Origin: Calliopsis andreniformis
Lineage: Eukaryota; Arthropoda; Insecta; Hymenoptera; Andrenidae
Direction: 5' to 3'
Length of the DNA stretch: 64,000 nucleotides
NCBI RefSeq assembly: GCF_051401765.1
Contig: NW_027480422.1
Span: forward strand, 22,338,001-22,402,000
Shown here in pieces: positions 1-11,308 of the stretch (position 1 is its first letter; every line of letters begins with the position of its first letter). The position numbers were made by a program, and so were the translations under genes. Under the pieces are notes generated by a model that saw only the letters and a program-made list of their open reading frames with translations, searched no databases and was not told the DNA's origin.

Positions 1-3000
1 GTTGCACGGAGCGTTTAAATGACTATCACTTTCACACTGGTTGCCATTATTCCTGTTATACAAGGGAAAAACTGTTGTATTTATATTGGATTTTATGCTT
101 CTGGCGATGACTTCCTGGGACCTGACTATTCTACCTCGAGTAGCAACGCCGTAGAGCGAATTATAGGTGGCACGGAATGCAGAAATGACCATCACTTTCA
201 CACTGGTGGCAATTATTCCTGTTATACGATGGAGAAACTTTTGTATTTTAATTGTATTTTATGCTTCCGGCGTTGACTTCGAAGGTCCTAACTATTGGAT
301 ATGGTGGAGCAACGCCCTAGGGTGATGCCTAGCTTGCCCGGAACGTAGAAGTGACCATTCCCTTCACACTGGTTGCAATTAATCCTGTTGTACGATGGAA
401 AAACTGTTGCATTTATATTGTATTTTATGCTTCTGGCGTTGACTTCTAAGACCGTAACTATTTGATCTGGTGTCGCTACGCCCTGGAGTGAAGCCTAGGT
501 TGCCCGGAACGTAGAAATGGCCATTACTTTCACACGGGTTGCAATTATTCGTTTTATACGATGGAAAAACCATTCTATTTTTATTGTGTGTTATGCCTCA
601 CGCGTTGACTTCTAAGGCCGTAGCTATTCGATGTGGTGGAGCAACGACCTAGAGTGAACCCTAGGTTGCCCGGAATGTAGAAATGACTATTCCTTTCACA
701 CTGTTTGCAATTTTTCATTTTATACAATGGAAAGACTGTTGTATTTATATTGTATTTTATGCTTCTGGCGTTGAATTCTAAGACCCTAGCTATTCGATCT
801 GGTGGAGCAACGCCCTAGAGTGAAGCCTAGGTTACCCGGAACGTAGAAATGACCAGTACTTTCATACTGGTTGCAGTTATTCCTGTTATACAATGGAAAA
901 ACTGTTGCATTCTTATAGTATTTTATGCTTCTGGCGTCGTATTCAAAGTCCCTAACTATACGATCTTGTGGAGCAACGCCCTGGAGTTAAGCCAAGGTTG
1001 CCCGGAACGTAGAAATGACCATAACTTTAACACTGGTTGCAATTATTCGTTCTATAGAATGAAAAAACTGTTCTATTTATTCTGTATTTCATGATTCGGG
1101 CGTTGACTTCTAAGGCCCTAACTATTCGATCTGGTGGTGCAACGCCCTACAGTTAAGCCTAGGTTGCCCGGAACGTAGAAATGACCATTACCTTCAGGCG
1201 TGTTGCAATTATTCCTGTTATACTATGGAAAAACTGTTGGATTTTTATTGTACTTTATGCTTCTGGCGTTGACTTCTAAAGCCCTAGCTTTTCGATCTGG
1301 TGGAGCAACGCCCTAGAGTGAAGCCTAAGTTGCCGGGAACGTAGAAATGAGCATTACTTTTACTCTGGTTGCAATTATACATGCTATACGATGGAAAAAC
1401 TGTTTTATTTTTATTGTATTTTATGCTTCTGGCGTTGTATTCAAAGTCCCTACCTATTCGATCTGGTGGAGAACGCCCCAGAGTGAAGCCTAGGTTGCCC
1501 GGAACGTAGGAATGACCATTACTTTCACACTGTTTGCAATTACTCATTTTATACAATGGAAAAACTGTTGTATTTATATTGTATTTTATGCTTCTGGCGT
1601 TGGCTTCTAAGGCGCTAACCATTCCACGTGGTAAAGCAACGCCCTAGAGCGAAACCTAGGTTGCCCGAAACGTAGAAGTGACCATTACTTTCACACTGGT
1701 TGCAATTACTCCTGTTATACCATGGACAAACTGTTGGATTTTTATTGTATTTTATGCTTCTGGTGTTGAAATCTAAGTCCCTAGCTATTCGATCTGGTGG
1801 AGCAACGCCCTAGAGTTATGCCTAGGTAGCCCAGAGCGTTGAAATGACCATTACTTTCACACTGTTTATATTTATTCATTTTATACAACGGAAAAGCTGT
1901 TGTATTTATATTGTATTTTATGCTTCTGGCGTTGACTCCTAAGGCCGTAACTCTTCGACGTGGTGGTGCAACGCCCTAGAGTGAAGCCTAGGTTGCTCGG
2001 AACGTAGAAATGACCATTCCTTACACACTGGTTGCAATTATTCCTGTTATACGATGGACAAACTGTTGGATTTTTATTGTACTTTATGCTTCTGGCGTGG
2101 ACTTCTAAGGCCCTATGTATTCGATCTGGTGGAGCAATGCCTCAGTGTTAAGTCTAGGATGCCCAGAACGTAGAAATTGCCGTTACCTTCACACTGGTTG
2201 CAATTATTCATTTTATACGTTGGAAAAACTGTTGTACATATATCGTATTTTATGCTTCTGGCGTTGACTTCTTAGACCCTAACAATTCGATCTGGTGGAG
2301 CAACGCCCTAGGGTGAAGCCTAGGTTCCCGGAGAGTAGAAATGACCATAACTTTCACACTGTTTGCAATCATTCATTTTATACGATCTAAAAGCTGTTGT
2401 ATTTATATTGTATTTTATGCTTCTGGCGTTGACTTCTTAGGCCCTAACTGTTCGATTTGGTGAAGCAACGCCCTAGAGTGGAGCCTAGGTTACTCCGAAC
2501 GTAGAAATGACCAGTACTTTCACACTGGTTGCAGTTATTCCTGTTATACGATGGAAAAGCTGTTGTATTTATATTGTATTTTATGCTTCTGGCGTTGACT
2601 TCTTAGGAGCTAACTATTCTATCTGGTGGAGCAACGCACTAGAGTGAAGCCTAGGTTGCCCGGAACGTAGAAAAGACCATTACCCTCACACTGGTTGCAA
2701 CTATTCCTGTTATACGATGGAAAAACTGTTGCTCCTTTATTGTATTTTATGCTTCGGGCGCTGACTTCTAAGGCCCTAACTACTCGATGTGGTGGAGCAA
2801 CCCGCTAGAGTGAAGCCTAGGTTGGCCGGGACATAGGAATGACCATAACTTTCACACTCGTTGCAATTAATCGTTTTATACAATGGAAAAACTGTTCTGT
2901 TTATTTTGTATTTTATGCTTCTGGCGTTGAATTCTAATTCCCTAGCTATACGATCTGGTGGAGCAACGCGGTAGAGTGAAGCCTAGGTTGTCCTGAGCGT

Positions 3001-4069
3001 AGAAATGTCCGTCACTTTCACACTGGTTGCAATTATACCCGTTATACGATGGAAAAACTATTGTATTTATATTGTATTTTATGCTTCTGGCGTTGACTTC
3101 TTAGGCCCTAACTATTCTATCTGGAGGGGCAACGCCCTAGAGTGAAGCCTAGGTTTCCCGGAATGCAGAAATGACCATCACCTTCACACTGGTGGCAATT
3201 ATTCCTGTTATACGATGGAAAAACTTTTGTATTTTTATTGCATTTTATGCTTCGGGCGTTGACTTCTAAGGTCCTAACTATTGGATCTGGTGGAGCAACG
3301 CCCTAGGGTGAAGCATAGGTTGCCCGGAACGTAGAAATGACCATAGCTTTCATACTGGTTGCAATTATTCGTTTTATACGACGGAAAAACTATTGTATTT
3401 ATATTGTATTTTATGCTTCTGGCGTTCAGTTCTATGGCCGTAGCTAATCGATCTGTAGGAGCAACTCTCTAGAGTGAAGCCTAGGTTGCCAGGAACGTAG
3501 AAATGACCAGTGCTTTCACACTGGTTGCAGTTATTCCTGTTATAAAATGGAAGAACTGTTGCATTTTTATTGTATTTTATGCTTCTGGCGTTGTATTCAA
3601 AGTCCCTAACTATTCGATCTGGTGGAGCAACGCCCTGGAGTTAAGGCATGGTTGCCCGGAGCGCAGAAATGACCATAACTTTCACACTGGTTTCAATTAT
3701 TCGTTTAATACAATGGAAAAACTGTTCTATATATTTTGTATTTTATGCTTCGGGCGTTGGCTTCTAAGGCCCTAACTATTCGATCTGGTGGAGCAACGCC
3801 CTAGAGTGATGCCTAGGTTGCCCAGAACGTAGAAATGACCATTACCTTCACACTGTTTGCGATTATTCATTTTATACATGGGAAAACTGTTGTATTTATA
3901 TTGTATTTTAAGCTTCTGGCATTGACTTCTAAGGCCCTAACTAATCGATGTGGTGGAGTAACGCCATAGAGCGAAACCTAGGTTACTCGGAACGTAGAAA
4001 TGACCATTACTTTCACACTGGTTGCAATTATTCATTTTATACGATGGAAAAATGGTTGAACATATATCG

Positions 4070-4320
4070 TATTTTATGCTTCTGGCTTTAACTTCTAATG
4101 CCGTAGCTATTCGATCTGGTGGAACAACGCCCTAGAGTGAGGCCTAGGTAGCCCGGAACGTAGAAATGACCATCACTTTCACACTGGTTGCTATTATTCC
4201 TGTTATACAATGGAAAAGCTGTAGTATTTATTTTGTATTTTATGCTTCTGGCTTTAACTTCTAATGCCGTAGCTATTCGATCTGGTGGAACAACGCCCTA
4301 GAGTGAGGCCTAGGTAGCCC
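4070..4320 (+). repeat. Adjacent monomers sharing an identical 85-bp tract
   Basis: Bases 4070-4154 and 4236-4320 lie exactly 166 bp apart and appear almost identical. They share rare variants such as GGCTTTAACTTCTAATGCC, GGAACAACGCCCTAGAGTGA and GGCCTAGGTAGCCC. The sequence to the left differs clearly between the two monomers (CATATATCGT against TATTTATTTTGT). A short tract shared by otherwise different neighbours suggests gene conversion or a monomer-scale unequal exchange. Confidence 0.7.
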
Positions 4321-4520
4321 TGAACGTAGAAATGACCATTACTTTCACATTGGTTGCAATTATGCCTTTTACACGATGGAAAACCTGTTGTATTTTTATT
4401 GTATTTTACGCGTCTGGCGCTGTTTTCTAAGGCCGTTACTATACGACCTGGTGGTGCAACGCCCTAGAGTGAAGCCTAGGTTGCTCGGAACGTAGAAATG
4501 ACCGTTACTTTCACACTGGC
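4160..4520 (+). repeat. Two-monomer block, copy 1 of a pair 2324 bp apart
   Basis: This block and 6484-6844 share GCTGTAGTATTTATTTTG, GGCTTTAACTTC, TAGGTAGCCCTGAACG, CACATTGGTTGC, TTTTACACGATGG, TTACGCGTCTGGCG and TTACTATACGACCTGG. They are not identical (for example ATTATGCC against ATTATACC, and GGTGGTGC against GGTGGAGC), so the copy is not very recent. The offset equals 14 monomers exactly. Confidence 0.75.
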
Positions 4521-6483
4521 TGCAATTATTCCTGTTATACGATCTACAAACTGTTGGTTTTAATTCTACTTTATTCTTCTGGCGTTGACATCTTAGGCCC
4601 CAACTATTGGATGTGGTGGACCAACGCCCCAGCGTGAAGCCTAGGATGCCCGGAGCGTAGAAATGGCCATTACTTTCAGACTGGTTGCAATTATTCGTTT
4701 TATACGATGGAAAAACTGTTGTACTTTTATTGTATTTTATGCTTCTGGCGTTGACTTCGTAGGCCCTAACTATTCGAACTGGTGGAACAACGCCCTAGAG
4801 TGAGGCCGAGGTTGCCCAGAACGTAGAAATGACCATCACTTTCACACTGGTTGCAGTTTTTCCTTCTATACGCTGGAAAAACTGTTGCATTTTTATTGTA
4901 TTATATGCTTCTGGCGTTGAATTCTAAGTCCCTAGCTCTTCGACCTGGTGGAGCAACGCCCTAGAGTGAAGCCTAGGTTGCCCGGAACGTAGAAATGACC
5001 ATTACTTTCACACTGGTTGCAATTATTCGTTTTGTACAATGGAAAACCTGTTGTATTTTTATTGTATTTTATGCGACTGGCGTTGACTCATTAGGCCCTA
5101 ACTATTCGAACTGGTGGAGCAACGCCCTGGAGAGAAGCCTAGAATGCCCGGAACGTAGAAATGACCATTACCTTCAGGCTTGCTGCAATTATTCCTGTTA
5201 TACGATGAAAATACTGTTGTATTTTTATTGTATTTTATGCTTCTGGCGTGGACTTCTTAGGCCCTAACTATTCGATCTGGTGGAGCAACGCCCTAGAGTG
5301 AAGCCTAGGTTGCGCGGAACGTAGAAATGACCATAACCTTCACACTGGTTGCAATTATTCGTTTTATACGATGGAAAAGCTGTTGTATTTATATTGTATT
5401 TTATGCTTCTGGCGTTGACTTCTTAGGCCCTAACTATTCGACCTGGTGGAGCAACGCGCTAGAGTGAAGACTAGGTTGCTCGGAACGTAGAAATGACCAT
5501 TACTTTCACACTGGTTGCAATTATTCCTGTAAATACGATGGACAAACTGTTGGATTTTTATTGTACTTCATGCTTCTGGCGTTGACTTCTAAGGCCCTAA
5601 CTATTGGAACTGGTGGACCAATGCCCTAGAGTGAAACCTAGGTTGCCAGAAACGTAGAAATGTCCATAACTTTCACACTGGTTACAATTATTCCAGTTAT
5701 ATGATGGAAAAGCAGTTGTATTTATATTGTATTTTATGCTTCGGGCGTTGACTTCTAAAGTCCTAACTATTGGATCTGGTGGAGCAACGCCCTAGAGTGA
5801 TGCCTAGGAAGCCCAGAGCGTTGAAATGACCATTACTTTCACACTGTTTGCAATTATTCATTTTATACAATGGAAAAACTGTTGTATCTATATTGTATTT
5901 TATGCTTCTGGCGTTGACTTGTTAGGCCCTAACTATTCGATCTGGTGGAACAACGCACTAGAGTGAAGCCTAGGTTGCACGGAACGTAGAAATGACCATC
6001 ACTTTCACACTGGTTGCTATTATTCCTGTCATACAATGGAAAAACTGTAGTATTTATTTTGTATTTTATGCTTCTGGCTTTAACTCCTAATGCCGTAGCT
6101 ATTCAATCTGGTGGAACAACGCCCTAGAGTGAAGCCTAGGTTGCCCGGAACGTAGAAATGACCATGACTTTCACACTGGTTGCAGTTACTCCTGTTATTC
6201 GGTGGAAAAACTGTTGCATTTTTATTGTATTATATGCTTCTGGCGTTGAATTCTAAGACGCTAGCTATTCGATCTGGTGGACCAACGCCCTAGAGTGATG
6301 CCTAGGTTGCCCGGAACGTAGAAGTTACCATAACTTTCACACGGGTTGCAATTATTCGTTTTATACGACGGAAAATCTGTTGTATTTATATTTTATTTTA
6401 TGCTTCAGGCGTTGACTTCTAAGGTCCTATCTATTCGATCTGGTGGAGCAACACCCTAGAGTGAAGCCTAGGTTGCACGGAAC

Positions 6484-6844
6484 TTAGAAATGACCATCAC
6501 TTTCACACTGGTTGCTATTATTCCTGTTATACAATGGAAAAGCTGTAGTATTTATTTTGTATTTTATGCTTCTGGCTTTAACTTCTAATGCCGTAGCTAT
6601 TCGATCTGGTGGAACAACGCCCTAGAGTGAGGCCTAGGTAGCCCTGAACGTAGAAATGACCATTACTTTCACATTGGTTGCAATTATACCTTTTACACGA
6701 TGGAAAAGCTGTTGTATTCTTATTGTATTTTACGCGTCTGGCGTTGTTTTCTAAGGCCGTTACTATACGACCTGGTGGAGCAACGCCCTAGAGTGAAGCC
6801 TAGGTTGCTCGGAACGTAGAAATGACCAGTACTTTCACACTGGC
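6484..6844 (+). repeat. Two-monomer block, copy 2 of a pair 2324 bp apart
   Basis: Partner of 4160-4520, carrying the same rare variants, including TAGGTAGCCCTGAACG and TTACGCGTCTGGCG. A third, shorter match with GTAGTATTTATTTTG and GGCTTTAACTCCTAATGCC lies near 6047-6110, three monomers (498 bp) upstream. This local family therefore has at least three members in the left domain. Confidence 0.72.
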
Positions 6845-6984
6845 TGCAGTTATTCCTGTTATACAATGGAAAAACTGTTGCATTTTTATTGTATTTTATG
6901 CTTCTGGCGTTGTTTCCTAAGTCCCTAGCTATTCGATCTGGTGGAGCAACGCCCTAGAGTGAAACCTAGGTTACCCGGAACGTA

Positions 6985-8420
6985 GAAATGACCATCACCT
7001 TCACACTGCTTGCAATTATACATTTTATACGATGGAAAAACTGTTATACTTATGTTGTATTTTATTCTTCTGGCGTTGAATTCTAAGTCCCTAGCTATTC
7101 GATCTGGTGGAGGAACGCCCTGCAGTGAAGCCTAGGTTACCCGGAACATAAAAATGACCATTACCTTCACACTGTTTGCGATTATTCATTCTATACTATG
7201 GTAAAACTGTTGTACTTATGTTGTATTTTATTCTTCTGGCATTGAATTCTAAGTCCCTGGCCATTCGATCTAGTGGAGCAACGCCCTAGAGTGAAGCCTA
7301 GGTTACCCGGAACGTAGAAATGACCATTACTTCCACACTGGTTGCAATTATTCGTTTTATACGATGGAAAAACTGATGAATTTATATTTTATTTTATGCT
7401 TCTGGCGTCAACTTCTTTGGCCCTAACTATTGGATGTGGTGGAGCAACGCCTCAGAGTGAAGCCTAGGTTGCACGGAACGTAGAAATGACCATCACTTTC
7501 ACACTGGTTGTACTTACTCCTGTTATACGGTGATAAAACTGTTGCATTTTTATTGTATTTTATGCGTCTGGCGTTGTTTTCTAATGCCCTAACTATCCGA
7601 CCTGGTGGAGCAACGCCATAGAGTGAAGCCTAGGTTGCCCGGAACGTAGAAATGACCATCACCTTCACACTGCTTGCAATTATACATTTTATACGATGGA
7701 AAAACTGTTATACTTATGTTGTATTTTATTCTTCTGGCGTTGATTTCTAAGTCCCTAGCTATTCGATCTGGTGGAGCAACGCCCTACAGTTAAGCCTAGG
7801 TTGCCCGGAACGTAGGAATGATCTTTACTTTCACACTGTTTGCAAATATACATTACATACGATGGAAAAGCTGTTGTATTTATATTGTATTTTATGCTTT
7901 TAGCGTTGACTTCTTAGGCCCTAACTATTCGATCTGGTGGAACAACGCCCTAGAGTGAAGCCTAGGTTGCCCGGAACGTAGAAATGACCTTTACTTTCAC
8001 ACTGTTTGCAAATATACATTATATACGATGGAAAAGCTGTTGTATTTATATTGTATTTTATGCTTCTGGCGTTTTGTTCTTAGGCTCTAACTATTCGGTC
8101 TGGTGGAACAACGCCCTAGAGTGAAGCCTAGGTTGCCCGGAACGTAGAAATGACCTTTACCTTCACACTGTTTGCAAATATACATTATATACGATGGAAA
8201 AGCTGTTGTATTTATCTTGTATTTTATGCTTCTGGCGTTGTCTTCTTAGGCCCTAACTATTCGATCTGGTCGAGCAATGCTCTAGCGTAAAGCCTAGGTT
8301 GCCCGGAACGTAGAAATGACCATTACCTTCACACTGCTTCCAATTATACATTTTATACGATGGAAAAACTGTTATACTTATGTTGTATTTTATGCTTCTG
8401 GCGTTGTCTTCTTAGGCCCT
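6985..8420 (+). repeat. Local four-monomer periodicity (664 bp)
   Basis: A monomer marked by CTTCACACTGCTTGCAATTA, TACATTTTATACGATGG and CTGTTATACTTATGTTG starts its ACCAT motif at 6991 and again at 7655. A slightly changed form (CTTCCAATTATACATTTT) follows at 8319. Both spacings are 664 bp, which is 4 x 166. The intervening monomers are only partly similar, so this looks like a weak, old tetramer repeat in otherwise monomeric satellite. Confidence 0.6.
7807..8304 (+). repeat. Three adjacent near-identical monomers
   Basis: Monomers at 7807-7972, 7973-8138 and 8139-8304 all carry CTTTAC, CACACTGTTTGCAAATATAC and GATGGAAAAGCTGTTG. The TTTGCAAATATACAT variant is not obvious elsewhere in the window. 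They differ at a few bases (ATTACATACG against ATTATATACG; GGCGTTTTGTTC against GGCGTTGTCTTC). This is a small single-monomer amplification inside a domain where neighbours are usually unlike. Confidence 0.75.
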
Positions 8421-8684
8421 AACTATTCGATCTGGTGGAGCAACGCCCTAGGGTGAAGCCTAGGTTGCCCGGAACGTAGAAATGACCATAGCTTTCACAC
8501 TGGTAGCAATTATTCCTGTTATACAAGGGAAAAAGTGTTATGTTTATATTGTATTTTATGCGTCTGGCGTTGACTTCTTAGGCCCTAACTATTCGATCTG
8601 GTGGAGCAATGCCCTAGAGTGATGCCTAGGTTGCCCGGAACATGGAAATGACCATTACCGTCACACTGCTTGCGATTATTCATT

Positions 8685-9649
8685 CTATACGATGGTAAAA
8701 CTGTTGTACTTAGGCTGTATTTTATTCTTCTGGCGTTGTACTCTAAGTCCCTAGCTATTCGATCTGGTGGAGCAACGCCCTAGAGTGAAGCCTAGAAAAC
8801 CCGGAACGTAGAAATGACCAGTACTTTCACACTGGTTGCAGTTATTCCTGTTATACAATGGAAAATCTGTTGCATTTTTATTGTATTTTATGCTTCTGGC
8901 GTTGAATTCACAGTCTCTAACTACTCGATCTGGTGGAACATGCCCTAGAGTTAAGCCTAGGTTGCCCGGAAAGTAGAAATGACCATAACTTTCACACTGT
9001 TTGCAATCGTTCATTTTATACGATATAAAAGCTGTTGTACTTATATTGTATTTTATGCTTCTGGCGTAGACTTCTTAGGCCCTAACTATTCGACCTGGTG
9101 GAACAACGCCCTAGAGTGAAGCCTAGGTTGCCCAGAACGTAGAAGTGACCATAACTTTCATACTGGTTGCAATTATTCGTTTTATACGATGGAAAAACTG
9201 TTGTACATATATCGTATTTTATGCTTCTGGCGTTGGCTTCTTAGGCCCTAACTACTCGATCTGTTGGAGCAACGCCCTAGGGTGAAGCCTAGGTTGCCCG
9301 GAACGTAGAAATGATCATAACTAACAGACTGGTTGCAATTATTCGTTTTATACGATGGGAAGGCTGTTGTATTTATATTGTATTATATAGTTATGGCGTT
9401 GTCTTCTAGGGCCGTAGCTATTCGATGTGGTTGAGCAACGCCCTAGAGTGAAGCCTAGGTTACCCGGAACGTAGAAATGACCATAGCTTTCATACTGGTT
9501 GTAATTGTTCGTTTTATACGATGGAAAAACTGTTGTATTTATTCTGTATTTGGTGCCCCTGGCGTTGACTTCTTAGGCCCTTACCTTTGGATCGGGTGGA
9601 GCAACGCCCTAGAGTGAAGCCTAGGTTGCCCGGAACGTAGAAATGACCA
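8685..9649 (+). repeat. 0.96-kb satellite block, copy 1 (offset 1659 bp)
   Basis: About six monomers that recur at 10344-11308, 1659 bp downstream (10 monomers minus 1 bp). Shared rare variants include GTACTTAGGCTGTATTTTA, AGCCTAGAAAACCCGG, GATGGGAAGGCTGTTG, ATTATATAGTTATGGCG and TATTTGGTGCCCCTGGCG. The right edge is sharp: after AGAAATGACCAT the copies diverge (CACTTTCCCAC here, TACTTCAACAC in the partner). The left edge fades over about 50 bp with several mismatches. Confidence 0.85.
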
Positions 9650-10343
9650 TCACTTTCCCACTGGTTGCTGTTACTCCTGTTATACGGTTGAAAAACTGTT
9701 GCATTTTTATTGTATAATATGCTTCTGGCGTTGAATTCTAAGTCCCTAGCTATTCGATTTGGTGGAGCAACGCCCTGGAGTTAAGCCTAGGTTGCCCGGA
9801 ACGTAGAAATGACCATCACCTTCACTCTGGTTGCAATTATTCCTGTTATACAAGGGAAAAACTGTTGTATTTGTATGGTATCTTATGCTTCTGGCGCTGA
9901 CTTCTTAGGCCCTAACTATTCGATCTGGTGGAGCAACGCCCTTGAGTGAAGCCTAGGTTGCGCGGAAAGAAGAAATGACCATTACTTCCACACTGTTTGC
10001 TGTTACTCCTGTTATACGGTGGAAAAACTGTTGCATTTTTAATGTATTATATGCTTCTGGCGTTGAATTCTAAGACCCTAGCTATTCGATCTGGTGGTGG
10101 AACGCCCTAGGGTGAAGCCAAGTTTGACCGTAACGTAGAAATGACCATAACTTCCACACTGGTTGCAATTATTCGTTCTATACAATGGAAAAACTGTTCT
10201 ATTTATTTTGTATTTCATGCTTCTGGCGTTGAATTCTAAGTCCCTAGCTATTCGATCTGGTGGAGCAACGCCCTAGAGTGAAGCCTAGGCTACCCGGAAC
10301 GTAGAAATGACCATTACCTTCACACTGTTTGCGATTATTCATT
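9650..10343 (+). repeat. Monomers between the two 0.96-kb copies
   Basis: Roughly four ordinary divergent monomers, without gene-like or non-satellite sequence. They carry the CTCCTGTTATACGG variant near 10000 and an odd AAGCCAAGTTTGACCGTAAC stretch near 10115. They separate the two duplicated blocks, so the repeated unit may be the whole 1659 bp with only its first part present twice. Confidence 0.7.
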
Positions 10344-11308
10344 TTATACGATGGTAAAACTGTTGTACTTAGGCTGTATTTTATTCTTCTGGCGTTGTAT
10401 TCTAAGTCCCTAGCTATTCGATCTGGTGGAGCAACGCCGTAGAGTGAAGCCTAGAAAACCCGGAACGTAGAAATGACCAGTACTTTCACACTGGTTGCAG
10501 TTATTCCTGTTATACAATGGAAAATCTGTTGCATTTTTATTGTATTTTATGCTTCTGGCGTTGAATTCACAGTCTCTAACTACTCGATCTGGTGGAACAT
10601 GCCCTAGAGTTAAGCCTAGGTTGCCCGGAAAGTAGAAATGACCATAACTTTCACACTGTTTGCAATCGTTCATTTTATACGATATAAAAGCTGTTGTACT
10701 TATATTGTATTTTATGCTTCTGGCGTAGACTTCTTAGGCCCTAACTATTCGACCTGGTGGAACAACGCCCTAGAGTGAAGCCTAGGTTGCCCAGAACGTA
10801 GAAGTGACCATAACTTTCATACTGGTTGCAATTATTCGTTTTATACGATGGAAAAACTGTTGTACATATATCGTATTTTATGCTTCTGGCGTTGGCTTCT
10901 TAGGCCCTAACTACTCGATCTGTTGGAGCAACGCCCTAGGGTGAAGCCTAGGTTGCCCGGAACGTAGAAATGATCATAACTAACAGACTGGTTGCAATTA
11001 TTCGTTTTATACGATGGGAAGGCTGTTGTATTTATATTGTATTATATAGTTATGGCGTTGTCTTCTAGGGCCGTAGCTATTCGATGTGGTTGAGCAACGC
11101 CCTAGAGTGAAGCCTAGGTTACCCGGAACGTAGAAATGACCATAGCTTTCACACTGGTTGTAATTGTTCGTTTTATACGATGGAAAAACTGTTGTATTTA
11201 TTCTGTATTTGGTGCCCCTGGCGTTGACTTCTTAGGCCCTTACCTTTGGATCGGGTGGAGCAACGCCCTAGAGTGAAGCCTAGGTTGCCCGGAACGTAGA
11301 AATGACCA
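10344..11308 (+). repeat. 0.96-kb satellite block, copy 2 (offset 1659 bp)
   Basis: Near-identical to 8685-9649. Single-base differences that I saw include GCAACGCCGTAG against GCAACGCCCTAG near 10435 and TCACACTGGTTGTAATTG against TCATACTGGTTGTAATTG near 11150. High identity in a divergent neighbourhood implies a later duplication than its surroundings. Confidence 0.85.

Larger units (their letters stand above)
1..8680 (+). repeat. Divergent monomer domain at the left
   Basis: Neighbouring monomers differ at many positions, and no long HOR period is evident. The variable site after GCAATTA switches irregularly between TTCCTGTTATA, TTCGTTTTATA and TTCATTTTATA. Reading from the start it runs C, C, C, G, A, C, G, C, A, A, C, A and so on, where the letter is the base after TTC or its equivalent. 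CG-to-TG or CG-to-CA changes and single-base indels are frequent. Only short local duplications are visible (about 4.1, 6.5, 7.0-8.4 kb). This is what older, less homogenised satellite usually looks like, but I did not compute divergence. Confidence 0.75.
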
